From NCBI GenBank assembly GCA_031963445.1, contig JASSUH010000001.1, positions 124,001 to 188,000 of the forward strand: a stretch of DNA of 64,000 bases. Reading direction: 5' to 3'. Position 1 is the first letter of the stretch. Every line of letters starts with the position of its first letter. This DNA comes from JASSUD01 sp031963445 (GTDB lineage: Bacteria; Pseudomonadota; Gammaproteobacteria; Burkholderiales; Burkholderiaceae). Position numbers and translations under genes: made by a program. The notes beneath the pieces are model-generated. The model did not search any database, was not told the origin of the DNA, and was given only the letters and a program-made list of their open reading frames with translations. Shown here in pieces: positions 8,597-17,088 of this stretch.

Positions 8597-9790
8597 ATGC
8601 AAAAACACAAGAATATTGCTTTTATATTGATGGGTCTTTTAGGAGGATGGGCGACTCAAGCAATGGCAGCTCAGTCTGCTTATGAGCCAGTCTTACCTCC
8701 GTTCCCTGCTACACCAATGAAGGTGGCAACGATAGCAGGCCCCAAGGAGGCAGCACCCATCTCTTCCTCTATGAAAACTGAGACGGCTATCCCCGTTTTA
8801 GCTTCGCCCGCCCCTGCGTCTGCACCTCCGACTCAAGCCATTGACTCGCCACCGCCTTCTGTTGCGCCGGCCAAAAAAGTTACCCCGCTGCCTTTAGTCC
8901 CTCTGCCAAGATCCAGACCTAGCAAGTCTGTGGAAAGCAATGAACATGCTAGTACGGCCGTTAGTCGACCTGCTAAACAGGCAGTACAGAAATCTTTAGC
9001 CTGGGCCAACAACTCTCGTGCACTACCGACGATGGGTGAAAATGGGCGCGTTAGTTTTATGTATGGCGATTCGGCGCCGACCATTATCTGCGCCCCATTA
9101 CGCGTATGTGATATTGAGCTTGAGCCAGGCGAGGTCGTACAAGGTGCACCACATGTTGGTGACACGGTGCGCTGGAAAGTGTCCCCTGCCATTTCTAAAG
9201 AAAATAATCAGGTTGTTACCCACCTTATTATCAAAGCGACCGATGCGGGTTTAGATACGAATCTGATTATTCCAACTGATCGAAGAACTTACCATCTACG
9301 TTTAGTCTCAACCAGCAAACAATATGCGTCGCGCGTTTCTTTTGAATACCCTGAAACAAATGCGCGTGCTTGGCAAAAGATTGCGCAAGCTGCTGGCAAC
9401 GATAAACCTTCTTCTAGCACCCCCGCCTCAAATGGCGACTTCCCAACTGTTTCGGTCGACCAAATGCACTTTAACTACGACATCAAAGTGGTTAAAGGTA
9501 AACCTAAATTTAAGCCAATTCGTGTCGTAGATGATGGCTCCCATACTTTCATTACGATGAATGACACGATGCCGGTAGAAGAAGCACCTGTGCTCATCAT
9601 GATTGGCGTAGATAAAACCGAGCAGATCGTCAATTATCGACTCAAAGGCAATATGTTTATTATTGATCGCATGGTTGACAAGCTAGCCTTAATCTCAGGT
9701 GTAGGCAAACATCAGCAACGCATAGAAATCACCCGCGATAATTGCGCTGCTAGAGGTATCTTTAATCGCTGCACTTCGCGCACGGAGTAA
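8597..9790 (+). CDS. trbG: TrbG/VirB9-like outer-membrane complex protein
   Basis: 397 residues, signal peptide IAFILMGLLGGWATQAMAA, then a Pro/Ala-rich stretch to about residue 125, then the VirB9/TrbG β-domain (GRVSFMYGDSAPTIICAPLR, the CDIELEPGEVV segment, and the C-terminal TFITM region). VirB9 forms the outer layer of the T4SS core with VirB7 and VirB10. The Pro-rich linker makes it longer than common TrbG (around 300). Two Cys pairs (ICAPLRVC; NCAARGIFNRC) are visible, perhaps disulphides. The gene overlaps nothing; trbI starts 2 bp later. Confidence 0.88.
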   Translation: MQKHKNIAFILMGLLGGWATQAMAAQSAYEPVLPPFPATPMKVATIAGPKEAAPISSSMKTETAIPVLASPAPASAPPTQAIDSPPPSVAPAKKVTPLPLVPLPRSRPSKSVESNEHASTAVSRPAKQAVQKSLAWANNSRALPTMGENGRVSFMYGDSAPTIICAPLRVCDIELEPGEVVQGAPHVGDTVRWKVSPAISKENNQVVTHLIIKATDAGLDTNLIIPTDRRTYHLRLVSTSKQYASRVSFEYPETNARAWQKIAQAAGNDKPSSSTPASNGDFPTVSVDQMHFNYDIKVVKGKPKFKPIRVVDDGSHTFITMNDTMPVEEAPVLIMIGVDKTEQIVNYRLKGNMFIIDRMVDKLALISGVGKHQQRIEITRDNCAARGIFNRCTSRTE

Positions 9791-9792
9791 AT

Positions 9793-10998
9793 ATGTCTGA
9801 TACTCCTGAGACTAAATCACCCGACAAATTAGAGCTGAGCGGCAAGCCTCAATTAAGCACGCATCTGAATAAACGTGCTGCTTTTATTATATTTAGCGCG
9901 CTTGCCGTGATTCTTCTGATTATTGTTTTTAATGTTTCACGCCCCAGTGCTGGAAGCAAAAAAGAAGACGGCAATGCGCAATCTGATCAATCAAATAGCA
10001 TTGAGCCGGCTTTTAACGGTCCTCAAAATAAGTTCGGTACGTATATTCCAGAACTACCTCCGTTACCGAATAATGCTGGGACACCTAACAACTATTCGCC
10101 ACCCGCGCTTCCTCCAACCTCAACTTTGCCAGCCGTGCCTGCGTCTGCTACCGAGGCAGAGCAAGCGATGGCTAAGGCGATGCTGGCTGATACCGCATCT
10201 CCTCAATATGATTCTGCTGGCAAGCCCGTTAGCTCGAATAACGCTGCTGAGAGTGGCAGGTCTTCTGCCAATGTCTCGCGTTCGCTGACGAATAACTGGG
10301 CAGATAATCTTACGGGAGAGTCTGACCCCAATCAGCAAGGACAAAAAGAAGAATTTCTGAAGCGTTCTGCCGAGGCTAAAACGGAGACCAAATTAGTCAG
10401 TATCACGCCACCTAGCAGTAAGTTTGAGATCAAAACAGGAACGGTGATTCCTGCCGTATTAATCACTGATCTTAATTCGGACTTGCCTGGTGAAATCGTG
10501 GCGCAGGTTTCGCAAAATGTTTTTGATACAGCCACTGGGCAATATCTTTTAATCCCTCAAGGCACTAAGATTTTTGGCCGCTATGACTCAAAAATTATGT
10601 TTGGCCAAGAACGTCTATTAGTGTCGTGGAATAGATTGATCTACCCACGCGCCGAGACCGTAGAGCTAGGAGGCATGGCAGGCCATAATAAAACTGGCAC
10701 GGCAGGGTTTAATGATCTAGTTAACAATCATTACATGCGCATGATAACGGCGGGACTCTTGTTATCCGTCTTCACTGCTGGGGTACAACTCTCGCAGCCA
10801 CAACCTGCGGCCAATAGCAATACGATATTTTTCCCGCAACAAACTGCCACCGCAGCGATGGGTCAACAAATGGCGCAATTAGGCATGAACATCGCCCAGC
10901 GTCACTTAAATGTGCAACCCACGATTGAAATCCGCAAGGGTTATCAATTTGTAGTGATGGTGAATAAAGATCTGGTGTTTGAAGAGAAATATCAATAA
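9793..10998 (+). CDS. trbI: TrbI/VirB10-like core protein
   Basis: 401 residues: short cytoplasmic N-terminus, one membrane helix (AAFIIFSALAVILLIIVFNV, about 28-48), Pro-rich periplasmic linker (about 75-130), then the VirB10/TrbI β-barrel domain from about 210 (GTVIPAVLITDLNSDLPGEI; GQYLLIPQGTKIFGRYD). It spans both membranes and senses ATPase energy. The start has a GGAG ribosome site over the trbG stop. A terminator-like hairpin follows. Confidence 0.9.
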   Translation: MSDTPETKSPDKLELSGKPQLSTHLNKRAAFIIFSALAVILLIIVFNVSRPSAGSKKEDGNAQSDQSNSIEPAFNGPQNKFGTYIPELPPLPNNAGTPNNYSPPALPPTSTLPAVPASATEAEQAMAKAMLADTASPQYDSAGKPVSSNNAAESGRSSANVSRSLTNNWADNLTGESDPNQQGQKEEFLKRSAEAKTETKLVSITPPSSKFEIKTGTVIPAVLITDLNSDLPGEIVAQVSQNVFDTATGQYLLIPQGTKIFGRYDSKIMFGQERLLVSWNRLIYPRAETVELGGMAGHNKTGTAGFNDLVNNHYMRMITAGLLLSVFTAGVQLSQPQPAANSNTIFFPQQTATAAMGQQMAQLGMNIAQRHLNVQPTIEIRKGYQFVVMVNKDLVFEEKYQ

Positions 10999-11013
10999 GT
11001 CAGATGTTTTAAA

Positions 11014-11063
11014 TGAAGGAAGGGGTGCCTAAGCATCCCTTCCTTCACAGCAATCTCTATTTT
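11014..11063 (+). terminator. Terminator or attenuator between trbI and traG
   Basis: A 15-bp stem (11014-11028 with 11033-11047, one G·U) with a 4-nt loop ctaa is followed after 10 nt by a T6 run at about 11058-11063. It may end most transcripts before the coupling-protein gene, so traG could be expressed at a lower level. Confidence 0.6.
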
Positions 11064-11086
11064 TTACCTAATTAGGCTGTCCTTTT

Positions 11087-13009
11087 ATGAGCAGTAACGC
11101 CCCTGGTCCGCTACAAACTCCACTCTATAACCTGCCTACTCAGTCGGCTAGCCCAAGTGCAATTTTGTGGCGCTTCATTGCCATGGGCGCTTTATTTATT
11201 ACGCTTACTTTTTATATCTGCACGCAATATCTTGCTTATCGCTTCGGCTATCAGTCAGCATTAGGTGAACCATTATTAGCATTTGGCTCATTTAAGCTGT
11301 ACAGCCCATTTGATGGTGCAATATGGTATGTTCGATATATTGGTCGGGGATATACAGAGATATCACTCTATCTTTCGCATGCGCTATGGTTTACCGCGAT
11401 TAGCGTAGCTTGCTCTGTCAGTTATGTCCTTTATCGCGCGCAAAAAACGCTCAATGAAATCGATAAAGGCTCGGAAAGTCTCCATGGATCGGCGCATTGG
11501 GCCACGGAAAAAGAAGTTAAAGCAACGGGTTTATTAGGCTCGGGCAGCGGTGTTTATATCGGTGCGTGGAAAAACCCCAAGAGCGGCCAAGTCAATTATC
11601 TTCGGCACGATGGCCCTGAACATATTATGGCTTTTGCGCCAACCCGTTCTGGTAAAGGGGTGGGGTTGGTATTACCGACGCTGCTTTCTTGGCCTCATAG
11701 TGTTTTAGTCTACGATATCAAAGGTGAAAACTGGGCCTTGACCGCTGGCTGGCGTCAACAAGAAGCGGGCAATAAAGTACTCAAGTTTGAGCCTACCTGC
11801 CAAGATGGTTCTGGTGCGTGCTTTAATCCATTAAGCCAAGTTCGCATTGGTACGGATAGAGAAGTGTCTGATGCCCAAAACATCATGACGATGATTGTCG
11901 ACCCAGATGGTAAAGGTCTACAAGACCATTGGCAGAAAACCGGGCAAGCCTTGTTAGTGGGTTCCCTAATTCACGTTTTATATTCAGAACCCAATAAAAC
12001 CCTAAGTGGCGTTGTCGAGTTTCTGACCAACCCAACCCGTACGATTCAAGACACGCTGCAATCTATGCTGAACACGTCTCACGATATTTTTGGTGAGCGC
12101 AACTGGGTCGATACTGAAAATCAGCGTACCTATACCCATCCTGTGGTGGCTGCCGTTGCGCGAGATATGCTCAATAAGGCAGAAGAAGAGATGTCCAGCG
12201 TACTGTCAACGGCTGTCTCTTATCTGACCTTATATCGAGATCCGATTGTCGCACGCAATACAAAGTGTAGTGATTTCGCCATCAGTGATTTGATGAATCA
12301 TGAGTCACCTGTCTCTTTGTATCTAGTCGTTCCGCCTTCTGATAAAGACCGTATTAAGCCGCTGATACGACTGGTGGTCACACAAATCATGCGTGCCTTG
12401 ACTGAGAAAATGGAATTTAAAGACGGGCGTAGCGTCGCCGGCTATAAACATCGGTTGCTGCTTTTGATCGATGAATTTCCAAGCCTTGGCAAGCTAGAAG
12501 TTTTTGAAGAAGCGCTGGCTTTTATTGCCGGTTACGGCCTTAAAGCTTATCTGATTATTCAAGACATCTCGCAGCTATGGACGGCCTATGGAAAAGATGA
12601 AAGTATTTTTTCTAACTGCCATGTACGGGTAGCGTATGCCCCCAATAAAGTAGAAACCGCAGATTTGCTCTCTAAGATGGCGGGTACTGCGACGGTTGTT
12701 AAGCAATCTCACTCTTATTCAGGCAGCAAGCTTGGCGGGTTATCAAACGTATCCGCTTCGCGCCAGGAAACTCAACGTCCGTTACTGACAGCCGATGAAG
12801 TCATGCGCTTGCCGGCGGCACAAAAAGACGCCAAAGGCAATGTCAGCGAAGCCGGCGACATGCTCATTTTTATGGCGGGCCATGCGCCTATTTATGGCAA
12901 ACAAATCCTTTACTTTTTAGATCCCACTTTTTCTAAACGCTCCAAGGTACCCACACCTCCATCGAGCGATCGTTTAAATGGATCTAAAAACACGGCAAAT
13001 GCTGAATAA
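11087..13009 (+). CDS. traG: TraG/VirD4-family coupling protein
   Basis: 640 residues. Two or three N-terminal membrane helices (about 25-130) are followed by the cytoplasmic ATPase with Walker A APTRSGKGVG at about 183-192 and Walker B LLLIDEFPSLG at about 459-469. Coupling proteins recruit DNA-protein or effector substrates to the T4SS. With no relaxase in the window, protein substrates such as the ankyrin protein are plausible. The ribosome site is weak (aggctgtcctttt). Confidence 0.92.
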   Translation: MSSNAPGPLQTPLYNLPTQSASPSAILWRFIAMGALFITLTFYICTQYLAYRFGYQSALGEPLLAFGSFKLYSPFDGAIWYVRYIGRGYTEISLYLSHALWFTAISVACSVSYVLYRAQKTLNEIDKGSESLHGSAHWATEKEVKATGLLGSGSGVYIGAWKNPKSGQVNYLRHDGPEHIMAFAPTRSGKGVGLVLPTLLSWPHSVLVYDIKGENWALTAGWRQQEAGNKVLKFEPTCQDGSGACFNPLSQVRIGTDREVSDAQNIMTMIVDPDGKGLQDHWQKTGQALLVGSLIHVLYSEPNKTLSGVVEFLTNPTRTIQDTLQSMLNTSHDIFGERNWVDTENQRTYTHPVVAAVARDMLNKAEEEMSSVLSTAVSYLTLYRDPIVARNTKCSDFAISDLMNHESPVSLYLVVPPSDKDRIKPLIRLVVTQIMRALTEKMEFKDGRSVAGYKHRLLLLIDEFPSLGKLEVFEEALAFIAGYGLKAYLIIQDISQLWTAYGKDESIFSNCHVRVAYAPNKVETADLLSKMAGTATVVKQSHSYSGSKLGGLSNVSASRQETQRPLLTADEVMRLPAAQKDAKGNVSEAGDMLIFMAGHAPIYGKQILYFLDPTFSKRSKVPTPPSSDRLNGSKNTANAE

Positions 13010-13085
13010 ATCGCTAGCAAGGGATGTTTAACGCGATTCAATTTTTTATGAAACAAGCTCTAAAAACCTACCTAATAACAATACT

Positions 13086-13661
13086 ATGATCTCTATTCGA
13101 CGCACCTTATCTTGTTTAGCTGGCCTGGCCATACTGACTAACATCCAACCTGTACAAGCACAAACTGAGGAACCTGACAAAGAATGCCAAACCTATTTTT
13201 GTATGTTAAGTCCGCAATTTGCGCAGCAAGCGATTTGCCAACCCTTGATCAGTGACGTGTTTAATACCTTTACAGAAGGTAATCATAAGGTCGGTTGTGG
13301 TGTTCCAGCGAACGAACCTACTGAGATGGCTGTGATACGCCGTAAGGCAGACAAAGACTTTTGCCGTCCTGATTTAAAGACGGATAAAGGAGAATGCCGT
13401 GCAGACGCCGTCATCGATTTCTTTGCACAAAATACTTTGTATACCCGTCAATGGCAACTCAAAGCAGAGTCCCCGACCACAGACACTCCTACGACAGACA
13501 CGCCGACCACAGGCACTCCTACCCCACCGCCCCCTCCTCCTCCGATTACAGCACCTCTTATCGAATACTACGAAGGGAAATCTGTGCCGAATTACATGCC
13601 TGCAGGAACTGCTCCAGTGAAGCCAACAACGCCACCGCCGTCAACCAGGCCAAGAAAATAG
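13086..13661 (+). CDS. TrbM-like secreted protein with Pro/Thr-rich tail
   Basis: 191 residues. A signal peptide ending VQAQT is followed by a Cys-patterned domain (ECQTYFCMLSPQF, AICQPLISDVFNTF, VGCGVP, DFCRPDL, GECRAD) resembling TrbM of IncP plasmids, where it contributes to transfer. From about 130 the tail has PTTDT repeats and a run of prolines. The match to TrbM is by Cys spacing and position only. It is the last gene of the trb cluster and ends 4 bp from the convergent nuclease gene. Confidence 0.6.
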   Translation: MISIRRTLSCLAGLAILTNIQPVQAQTEEPDKECQTYFCMLSPQFAQQAICQPLISDVFNTFTEGNHKVGCGVPANEPTEMAVIRRKADKDFCRPDLKTDKGECRADAVIDFFAQNTLYTRQWQLKAESPTTDTPTTDTPTTGTPTPPPPPPPITAPLIEYYEGKSVPNYMPAGTAPVKPTTPPPSTRPRK

Positions 13662-13665
13662 TCGC

Positions 13666-14343
13666 TCAACAGGAAAGTTTATTTCCGTGACAAACGGCTT
13701 CTTCATAAGGCACCGCTTGCTCTGCATGGCGGTGCCAATTTTTCGCGTAATCTCGTACTAAATCAGATGAGCCAGTAATAATCAGCACATTTTCAGCATT
13801 TCTAGATGGAGAGGTGTCGCTGTAATTCATACTGCCGGTGATAACAGTGGCATCAAATAGACGCTCTGCATCAATCACCATCAGTTTATTGTGCGCACTG
13901 TGATAGCGCACTTCTAAACGCACAGGAATTCCTGCACGCACGAGTTCAAGCACTCGGGAAACGCGTTTTCGTCTTTGCGTCTCGTCAACTAATACTTGCA
14001 CATCAACGCGTCTTGCACGCGCTCGCAGTAAAGCTGCGACAATTTTTTCATTAGAGAGCACATACGCCTGCACCAAGATCTGATCGTGCGCGCGATCCAG
14101 CGCTTTCACAATGATCCCTTCCACATCATCCCAAGGTGCGAAAGCCACTTGTGTTTTTAAAAAATTAGAGTGCACCGTTGGCTCTACTGTCGGCCTGTGC
14201 TCAACAAAGCGCTGGCGCTGACGATCGCTAGCAGAGTTATCGGTTATAGAAAATGCCTCTGCATCCCGCATATCTAACGCACAAGCCGCTGTGCCAAACA
14301 TAATCAAAGGTAGTAAGGCTAACGTAGCGATATATCTTTTCAT
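13666..14343 (-). CDS. Phospholipase D-family nuclease (Nuc-like), exported
   Basis: 225 residues with an N-terminal signal segment (IATLALLPLIMFGTAACA) and one HKD motif (HNKLMVIDAERLFDATVITG then SMNYS), with H, K, D, G, S and N in register. A single HKD motif of this size is typical of the dimeric periplasmic endonuclease Nuc of IncN plasmid pKM101, often linked to conjugation loci. It could cleave DNA or phospholipid. It is transcribed towards the trb cluster. Confidence 0.85.
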   Translation of the reverse strand: MKRYIATLALLPLIMFGTAACALDMRDAEAFSITDNSASDRQRQRFVEHRPTVEPTVHSNFLKTQVAFAPWDDVEGIIVKALDRAHDQILVQAYVLSNEKIVAALLRARARRVDVQVLVDETQRRKRVSRVLELVRAGIPVRLEVRYHSAHNKLMVIDAERLFDATVITGSMNYSDTSPSRNAENVLIITGSSDLVRDYAKNWHRHAEQAVPYEEAVCHGNKLSC

Positions 14344-14360
14344 CTTGCATCCAGTCCTTA

Positions 14361-14518
14361 GAATCTGTTCAGGCTCTTCAAAAGTGGGTTGTGTTGGGGT
14401 TCCTTCGTCACCCCAACCTACGATTTGTCGGTTCGTAGGTTGGGGTGACGAAGGAACCCCAACATGACTACCGATAACCTCTCACAACCTTCTACTTAGA
14501 GATCGTAAACAAGCTCTC
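14361..14518. mobile_element. A-family palindromic element (copy A1)
   Basis: The most complete A copy: ends GAATCTGTTCA and a degenerate right end, with 31-bp perfect arms 14393-14423 and 14433-14463 around a 9-nt loop. The left flank is TTA (14358-14360) and TTA recurs at 14519-14521. It lies between the nuclease gene and lptG and could serve as a terminator for neither or both. No coding capacity. Confidence 0.8.
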
Positions 14519-14543
14519 TTAAACAAAAAACCCTAAACAAGTT

Positions 14544-15701
14544 TTAATGGCGGTCGATCCAGCGGAGGGAAGCAATACTCAACACCAAATACATAACACT
14601 CGGTAATGCTGCAGTAAATGGCGCAGGCCAGGTTTGCAGCGTACCAATATGAGAAAACAGCGTGTTAATCAGTTGGAAACTCATGCCAAGCATAATGCCG
14701 CCAAATACTTTAATGCCCACTCCTCCTGCGCGTGTATGCAGATAAGCAAAAGGCAGTGACAGCGATAGCATGACCAACACAGCAAACGGATAGACAAATT
14801 TACGCCATAGGGCAATTTCGTAGGGCTGCGTATCCTGACGATTTTCTTTCAAGTGACTGATATATGAATATAAATCGAGAATTGACATGCGCTCAGCCGA
14901 TACCAAGAGCACTGAGAGTATCGCTGGTGTCAATTGAGAGCGCATTAAGTATTCGGGTAACGCGGTTTGTTGCGAACGATAGAGAGGACGTAGAGAGTCT
15001 GACGCGCCAGCTGCATCAGCAGGTGGCTTAGGCAGATCAATTAAGCGAGTGGTCGTCACTTTTTTTAACTGCCAATGATTGGGTGGCGCAAACTGCCCGC
15101 TTTGCGCAGTATGAATTCCCGTTAACCGAAATTGGCTATCGAATTCATAAATGCGAACATTGCGAATGGTCGAATCCGGCTCAAGGCTACCAACGTTGAT
15201 AAAACGCGTAATTTGCTGACCTTGCCCATCATTCTCTAACGTATCTTTGACCCATACCCCTGATTGAAAATTTGACGATACGGTTGAACCCAGTGCTTTC
15301 AGGCGGATGCGCTCAGACAATTGATCAGCATAAGGGCCGATCAGCTCTCCTAGTAAAAATAGAATGGCAATTAACGGTACGCCAATCTTCATCAATGAGC
15401 GCAGCGCCTGCTGAATGGATAACCCTGAGACACGCAAAATAGTGTATTCAGAATTAGCCGCTAAATTGGCAAACACATAAATTGCACTAATTAAGGCAGC
15501 TACCGGAATAATTTCGTAGAAACGTGAAGGCGTTAGCAGGGCTACCCGCACCATCGCATAGCCCAACTTATAATTGCCGTGCCCGACTGAATTTAATTCA
15601 CTAATTAAATCAAAGAAAAAAAATAAGCCGGAAAAGGCAAACAGTATAAAAATAAATACCTGATAAATTTGCCGTGCTAAATAACGCTCAAAGATACGCA
15701 T
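14544..15701 (-). CDS. lptG: LPS export permease LptG
   Basis: 385 residues of the LptF/LptG (YjgP/YjgQ) family: three N-terminal membrane helices, a large periplasmic β-jellyroll domain (about 120-270) and three C-terminal helices. LptG pairs with LptF and the LptB ATPase to extract LPS from the inner membrane for the Lpt bridge. It follows lptF by 2 bp in one operon. Confidence 0.93.
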   Translation of the reverse strand: MRIFERYLARQIYQVFIFILFAFSGLFFFFDLISELNSVGHGNYKLGYAMVRVALLTPSRFYEIIPVAALISAIYVFANLAANSEYTILRVSGLSIQQALRSLMKIGVPLIAILFLLGELIGPYADQLSERIRLKALGSTVSSNFQSGVWVKDTLENDGQGQQITRFINVGSLEPDSTIRNVRIYEFDSQFRLTGIHTAQSGQFAPPNHWQLKKVTTTRLIDLPKPPADAAGASDSLRPLYRSQQTALPEYLMRSQLTPAILSVLLVSAERMSILDLYSYISHLKENRQDTQPYEIALWRKFVYPFAVLVMLSLSLPFAYLHTRAGGVGIKVFGGIMLGMSFQLINTLFSHIGTLQTWPAPFTAALPSVMYLVLSIASLRWIDRH

Positions 15702-15703
15702 CG

Positions 15704-16807
15704 CTACCCCTTGCGCGCTAATGAAAAACGACCCACCAAGCCCTCAAAGAGAGGACGATTACGGCAGCGTTGCCAGAAAAATAGGCCTACGCCTGCTGTT
15801 ACTAATAAATGCAACAGCCAGACGCCCACGCTGAACGAAAGTTTTTTTTGTTCAATCCACGCTTGCATTAAGTTGAGTAAATTTGAATAGGTAAAGTAGA
15901 TCAGCACTGCCATGACTAAATTCACCGCTCGACTACGCCGAGGGTTTTGATAGGCAAGTGGAATAGCTAGCAGCATCAGGTTAAGTGCGACCAACGGTAA
16001 ACCAATACGCCAGGCTAACTCACCCAAATTGAGGGAGGTGGGGTTGCGTATTAAATCAAGCGTCGAGGTTCCTGTTGTAGTCGGCGTGGTTGCAAGTTGG
16101 CGGCTTTCGATGAGTACGCCATAACGCTCAAACTCCATAATTCGATAGTCAAGTTGGCCAGGCAAACCATCATAACGGCGCCCATTTTCTAATATGACGA
16201 AACGTGAACCGTCAGCGTCCGTCTTAAGATGACCGCGGCTTGATACCACTACGCTGACTTTACCGTTCTCAGTATTGGCGACAAACACATTGCGCACTTC
16301 CATTGTCTTAGGTAATAAACTTTCAACAAAAAATACCTGATGGTTACTGGCTGACTCGCGAAATTGCCCGGAAGTCAGCATTGATATTTGATCACGCTGC
16401 GCAAAGCTTTCAAAAATCTGTTTACTTTTTTGATGTGACCATGGCCAACTAAAAAAAGCAGAAAAAGTGATGAGTGCAATAATCGGCGCGGCAAACATCG
16501 CCACTGGCTTAATAAACTGCGTCAGACTCACGCCAGCGGAGAACCACATCACCATTTCTGAATCGCGGTACCAGCGGGTCAAGACAAAAAGAATAGAGAC
16601 GAAAAGCGTTACCACAAGCATGACTGGCAGATAACCAATCGTCATTAAACCAATCACTACAAATACATCGCGCGGGTCAATATCGCCTGTCGCGGCTAAA
16701 CCCACGATGCGAATCACCATCGATACCAACACAAGGGTGAGTAACACCGTAAAGATGGCACCTGCTGTATAGGCAAGTTCGCGTTGCAGAGAACGTGCGA
16801 AAATCAT
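15704..16807 (-). CDS. lptF: LPS export permease LptF
   Basis: 367 residues with six membrane helices split by a periplasmic domain; N-terminus IFARSLQRELAYTAGAIFTV and RWYRDSEMVMWFSAGVSL are typical of LptF. Works with LptG and LptB in LPS transport. It is first of the lptFG operon and divergent from pepA, as in Burkholderia. Retention of both genes implies that the cell still makes and exports LPS. Confidence 0.93.
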   Translation of the reverse strand: MIFARSLQRELAYTAGAIFTVLLTLVLVSMVIRIVGLAATGDIDPRDVFVVIGLMTIGYLPVMLVVTLFVSILFVLTRWYRDSEMVMWFSAGVSLTQFIKPVAMFAAPIIALITFSAFFSWPWSHQKSKQIFESFAQRDQISMLTSGQFRESASNHQVFFVESLLPKTMEVRNVFVANTENGKVSVVVSSRGHLKTDADGSRFVILENGRRYDGLPGQLDYRIMEFERYGVLIESRQLATTPTTTGTSTLDLIRNPTSLNLGELAWRIGLPLVALNLMLLAIPLAYQNPRRSRAVNLVMAVLIYFTYSNLLNLMQAWIEQKKLSFSVGVWLLHLLVTAGVGLFFWQRCRNRPLFEGLVGRFSLARKG

Positions 16808-16962
16808 GCTAAATCGAGACCTTTTAGCCTACCGCGGGTAAGAACTTGTTCAGGTTCTACGCGGCTTGGGGCAATATTTAAATATAGCTAGCCACTTTAC
16901 AGGCTAACTAACACTATGAACATAAACGGTTAATAAGGCAGAATACAAAAGATAATGACTAA

Positions 16963-17062
16963 GGACCTGTTCACGATCTTCAAAAGTGGGTTGTGTTGGG
17001 GTGACGAAGGAACCCCAACATAACGGCCTTAAAAGTCACTTATGAAGATCATGAACAGGTTC
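16963..17062. mobile_element. A-family element (copy A2) between lptF and pepA
   Basis: 100-bp one-arm version: GGACCTGTTCACGATCTTC at the left, GATCATGAACAGGTTC at the right, flanked by TAA at 16960-16962 and 17063-17065. The central palindrome is reduced to one copy of the gttggggtgacgaaggaacc arm. It lies directly upstream of pepA, ending 26 bp before its start, so it may have replaced the promoter. Confidence 0.85.
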
Positions 17063-17088
17063 TAAAACTTTTAATGGGGATAAAGCGA

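Noticed and set aside
14361..14518. A-family hairpin as a CRISPR repeat or small RNA
   Set aside because: Copies are dispersed, not in arrays with spacers, and are flanked by target duplications, so a mobile element explains them better.
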